From positions 1-6,434 of the forward strand of contig PMCC01000125.1 of assembly GCA_003155275.1 (NCBI GenBank): a stretch of DNA of 6,434 nt. The letters run 5' to 3'. Shown one piece after another: positions 4,125-6,434 of this stretch (positions within the stretch are counted from its first letter, which is position 1; every line of letters starts with the position of its first letter). The position numbers were made by a program, and so were the translations under genes. This stretch comes from Actinomycetota bacterium (GTDB lineage Bacteria; Actinomycetota; Humimicrobiia; Humimicrobiales; Humimicrobiaceae). Below the pieces are notes generated by a model that ran no database searches, was not told where the DNA came from, and saw nothing but the letters and a program-made list of their open reading frames with translations.

Positions 4125-6434
4125 ATGGATGACGAAATATTTGATCAAAGAAAGAATGCGACCAAGCTTTTAATTATAAGCCACGATGTAATTGGAAAGC
4201 AGATGGCAGGGCCGGGAATACGGTTTTATGAGTTTGCCAAGGTGCTTTCAGGATTTGTCGATGTAACGCTTGCAACCCCAAACAAGTCCGATATCGAACT
4301 GGAAGGGATTAAAAACATAACATATGATATCGGAAATTTCAGGTCTTTAAAAAGAAGCGTGGAACTTGCTGATGTAATCCTTATACAGGGCCACATATTG
4401 CATTATTTTCCGTTTATTAAGAATTATAAAGGCAGGATAATCGTTGACCTTTACAATCCATTCAACCTGGAGAGTCTGGAGATGTTTCGCAATGACAATA
4501 TGGCTGAAAGACTGAGGATCGATAAAAGCAACATCGATTTGCTCAAGTTCCAGATTTCTATTGGAGACTTCTTTATTTGCGCCAGTGAGAAACAGAGAAG
4601 CTATTGGCTTGGTATGATGAATGCAATGGGAAGAGTTAACCCGTTTTCGTATGATGATGACAATACATTAAAAAAACTAATCGACATTGTGCCCTTTGGT
4701 ATTCCATCGACTCCTCCAAAACATACCGGGGAGCCGATAAGAAAAATGATTCCTTCCTTAAGGGAAGATGACATGGTGATATTGTGGGGAGGCGGAATAT
4801 GGAACTGGCTTGATCCTATAACAGTCATCAAAGCTGTCTGGGAAATAACAAGGAACCGCAAAGACATAAAACTTGTTTTTCTTGGAATCAAACACCCTGA
4901 TCCCAAGCTTCCTGAAATGAAGAAATGCAGGGATGCAATAAATTTAAGCAAGGAACTTGATTTGTTTGACAAGTTTGTTTTCTTTAATGAATGGGTGCCC
5001 TATGAGATGAGGCAGAATTTCCTGCTTGAATCATCAGCTGGCCTCTCAATCCATCAAGAAAAGCTAGAGACAGAATTTTCCTATCGAACCAGGGTAATGG
5101 ATTATATCTGGGCCAGGCTTCCAATAATTTCCACTGAAGGTGACTCGATAGCAAAATTGGTCAAGGGGGAGAATATTGGCGAAGTAGTAAAATACGAAAA
5201 TACCCATCAGCTGGCAAGAGTCATTGAGAGTGTGCTGACAAACAAGAGCTTAAAAGATATTTTCAGGAAAAACCTTGAAAAAATTGCGCCAAACTTCTAT
5301 TGGGAAAATGTTACAAAGCCGCTTGTTGAATATTGCGAGCAACCAAAGTTCGCCCCCGATAAGAAAAAAATCTTTGATTTAATCGATCTTCAGAACAATA
5401 AAACAGTAAACATAATCAAATCCAATTTAAGCGGCGCAACTAATGTGCTTGTGCTTTCAACAAATGCATACCACGACAAAGAATTGTTAAAAGATCTTGA
5501 AATAGGCAAGCTATTCATGGTGGATTTAGGGGAGAACACGGCAGGTGCAAGGTCTGGAGAAGGAGCACCTGATAAAATCGGTTATCTGAAGTCCAAAATT
5601 GTTACAAGAACAAGATTTGACGGTGCGATAGTAAACAATACATTTGAAAATATTGCGCCTAAGTTTTTATTCGACCTTTTAAACGTTTTAGGTATGAAGC
5701 TAAAAGTTGACGGCATTCTATTCTTTTCAGTACCCGAAGACAGAGGTATATTAAAGCTCATTACAGGTGAGCAAAAAAGTAGCAATACTTCTGCCAAGAT
5801 TGATGAATTCACCTTTGAATATCTTCTTCAAAATACCGGATACGAGGTGTTATGCAAGGGTACCTGGGATAGGTTTGAGACAGACGAAGAAAAGATCTTT
5901 GAGCCTGGTAAAAAGAGTCAAAGTTCCATAAACAAATTGTACAGTAAAAATGAGCTCACTGACCTTTTTGAGATAAAGCTTTCGAAGGAGGACTTTAAGG
6001 ATCTTTCGCTGCTTAAAGGTTTAAATATACTTGAGTCGGAAGAGTTAAAGACCGATAAAAGCTTTGGCGGGAAAATCAAGAAATATCTTTATGCGGTTAC
6101 AAGCCTTTATCTTGAAAACTTGAGAAGAAGCTACAATACTTCCATGCAGTCTGTGAACAACAATATCCAGGTGCAGATAAACAGGGAGATAAATGAGCTC
6201 AATGCAAAAAACCGGGAAAGGATGCTCTTTATTTATTATAGTATATTTAAAACTCTCCAGTACCAGATTTCTAACCTTGGAATTGATATGAGGGCGGTGA
6301 GAAACCTTTTTGAGGATAAGTTTACAAAGTCTGAAAATGAGGTCACGGCCCTTGACGAAAAGCTGGAAGTCTTGCTAGGGGATATTGAAAATATCGACAG
6401 GATAATGGGGCTGACGATTTCAAACAAGTATTAT
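4125..6434 (+). CDS. Glycosyltransferase / methyltransferase-like / coiled-coil fusion protein (3' end missing)
   Basis: The frame is open for 770 codons to the window edge, with no stop. Residues 1-410 are a GT-B family 4-like glycosyltransferase: KLLIISHD at 14-21, AGPGIR at 28-33, VDLYNPF at 107-113, WGGGIWNWLD at 221-230, and ETEFSYRTRVMDY at 315-327 in the donor-binding region. Residues about 438-545 resemble a class I SAM-dependent methyltransferase: a VLVLS strand at 441-445, MVDLG at 465-469, FDGAIVNNTFENI at 498-510 (compare the family pattern FD.V......EH.), and VDGILFFSVPED at 528-539 (compare the family's GG.L..S.P strand). The glycine-rich SAM loop is missing, so activity is doubtful. 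A short Gly/Ala/Glu insert sits at 469-483. Residues 650-770 are charged and helical, probably coiled-coil. The likely role is sugar transfer in the same glycan pathway as the two upstream enzymes. The glycosyltransferase call is strong; the methyltransferase-like call is moderate. Confidence 0.85.
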   Translation, partial: MDDEIFDQRKNATKLLIISHDVIGKQMAGPGIRFYEFAKVLSGFVDVTLATPNKSDIELEGIKNITYDIGNFRSLKRSVELADVILIQGHILHYFPFIKNYKGRIIVDLYNPFNLESLEMFRNDNMAERLRIDKSNIDLLKFQISIGDFFICASEKQRSYWLGMMNAMGRVNPFSYDDDNTLKKLIDIVPFGIPSTPPKHTGEPIRKMIPSLREDDMVILWGGGIWNWLDPITVIKAVWEITRNRKDIKLVFLGIKHPDPKLPEMKKCRDAINLSKELDLFDKFVFFNEWVPYEMRQNFLLESSAGLSIHQEKLETEFSYRTRVMDYIWARLPIISTEGDSIAKLVKGENIGEVVKYENTHQLARVIESVLTNKSLKDIFRKNLEKIAPNFYWENVTKPLVEYCEQPKFAPDKKKIFDLIDLQNNKTVNIIKSNLSGATNVLVLSTNAYHDKELLKDLEIGKLFMVDLGENTAGARSGEGAPDKIGYLKSKIVTRTRFDGAIVNNTFENIAPKFLFDLLNVLGMKLKVDGILFFSVPEDRGILKLITGEQKSSNTSAKIDEFTFEYLLQNTGYEVLCKGTWDRFETDEEKIFEPGKKSQSSINKLYSKNELTDLFEIKLSKEDFKDLSLLKGLNILESEELKTDKSFGGKIKKYLYAVTSLYLENLRRSYNTSMQSVNNNIQVQINREINELNAKNRERMLFIYYSIFKTLQYQISNLGIDMRAVRNLFEDKFTKSENEVTALDEKLEVLLGDIENIDRIMGLTISNKYY

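Noticed and set aside
4601..4972. Minus-strand open frame of 123 codons
   Set aside because: It is antisense to the WGGG and following region of the fusion protein's glycosyltransferase domain, which is clearly the coding strand.

Overview
This window looks like part of a surface-glycan or exopolysaccharide locus from an uncultured, moderately AT-rich bacterium (about 40% G+C by eye). Codon use is rich in ATA, AGA/AGG and AAA, and three of the four genes start without a clear Shine-Dalgarno sequence. Nothing here fixes the phylum. The gene content is bacterial in style: GT-B and GT-A sugar transferases, and a TolB/PD40-type propeller behind an N-terminal membrane anchor. No RNA gene, insertion sequence, phage gene or CRISPR array was seen.

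Layout. (1) Positions 1-1253, minus strand: a membrane-anchored extracytoplasmic protein, cut off by the left edge. It has an anchor helix, a Ser/Thr/Ala linker, two copies of a beta-rich surface module, a third module start that breaks off, and the beginning of a PD40 beta-propeller. (2) Positions 1254-1407: a divergent intergenic region with a good sigma70-like promoter pointing right. (3) Positions 1408-2919, plus: a GT-B family 4-type glycosyltransferase starting at TTG, with a coiled-coil and basic C-terminal tail. (4) Positions 2920-4011, plus: a GT2 glycosyltransferase starting on the base after the previous stop, and carrying an odd Ala/Gly-rich insert. (5) Positions 4012-4124: a gap ending in the only strong ribosome-binding site of the window. 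(6) From 4125 to the right edge, plus, unfinished: a large protein with a second GT-B glycosyltransferase, a degenerate methyltransferase-like domain and a helical/coiled-coil tail.

The three rightward genes probably act together. Nucleotide-sugar-dependent transferases would add successive sugars to a lipid-linked or surface glycan. The two GT-B enzymes are paralogous in architecture: a G-x-G-I-R loop near the N-terminus, an Asp-containing strand in mid N-domain, and a W-x-G-G...W-x-D loop opening the C-domain. The divergent gene may encode a surface protein related to the glycan or an unrelated neighbour; the sequence does not decide.

The most interesting item is the last gene. Joining a glycosyltransferase to a methyltransferase-like domain and a coiled coil recalls, in part order only, the chain-terminating and length-measuring logic of O-antigen systems such as WbdA/WbdD. 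Its SAM-binding motif looks eroded, so a structural or regulatory role is at least as likely as catalysis. A second oddity is the short GCAGG-rich, Ala/Gly-coding inserts found in two neighbouring enzymes.
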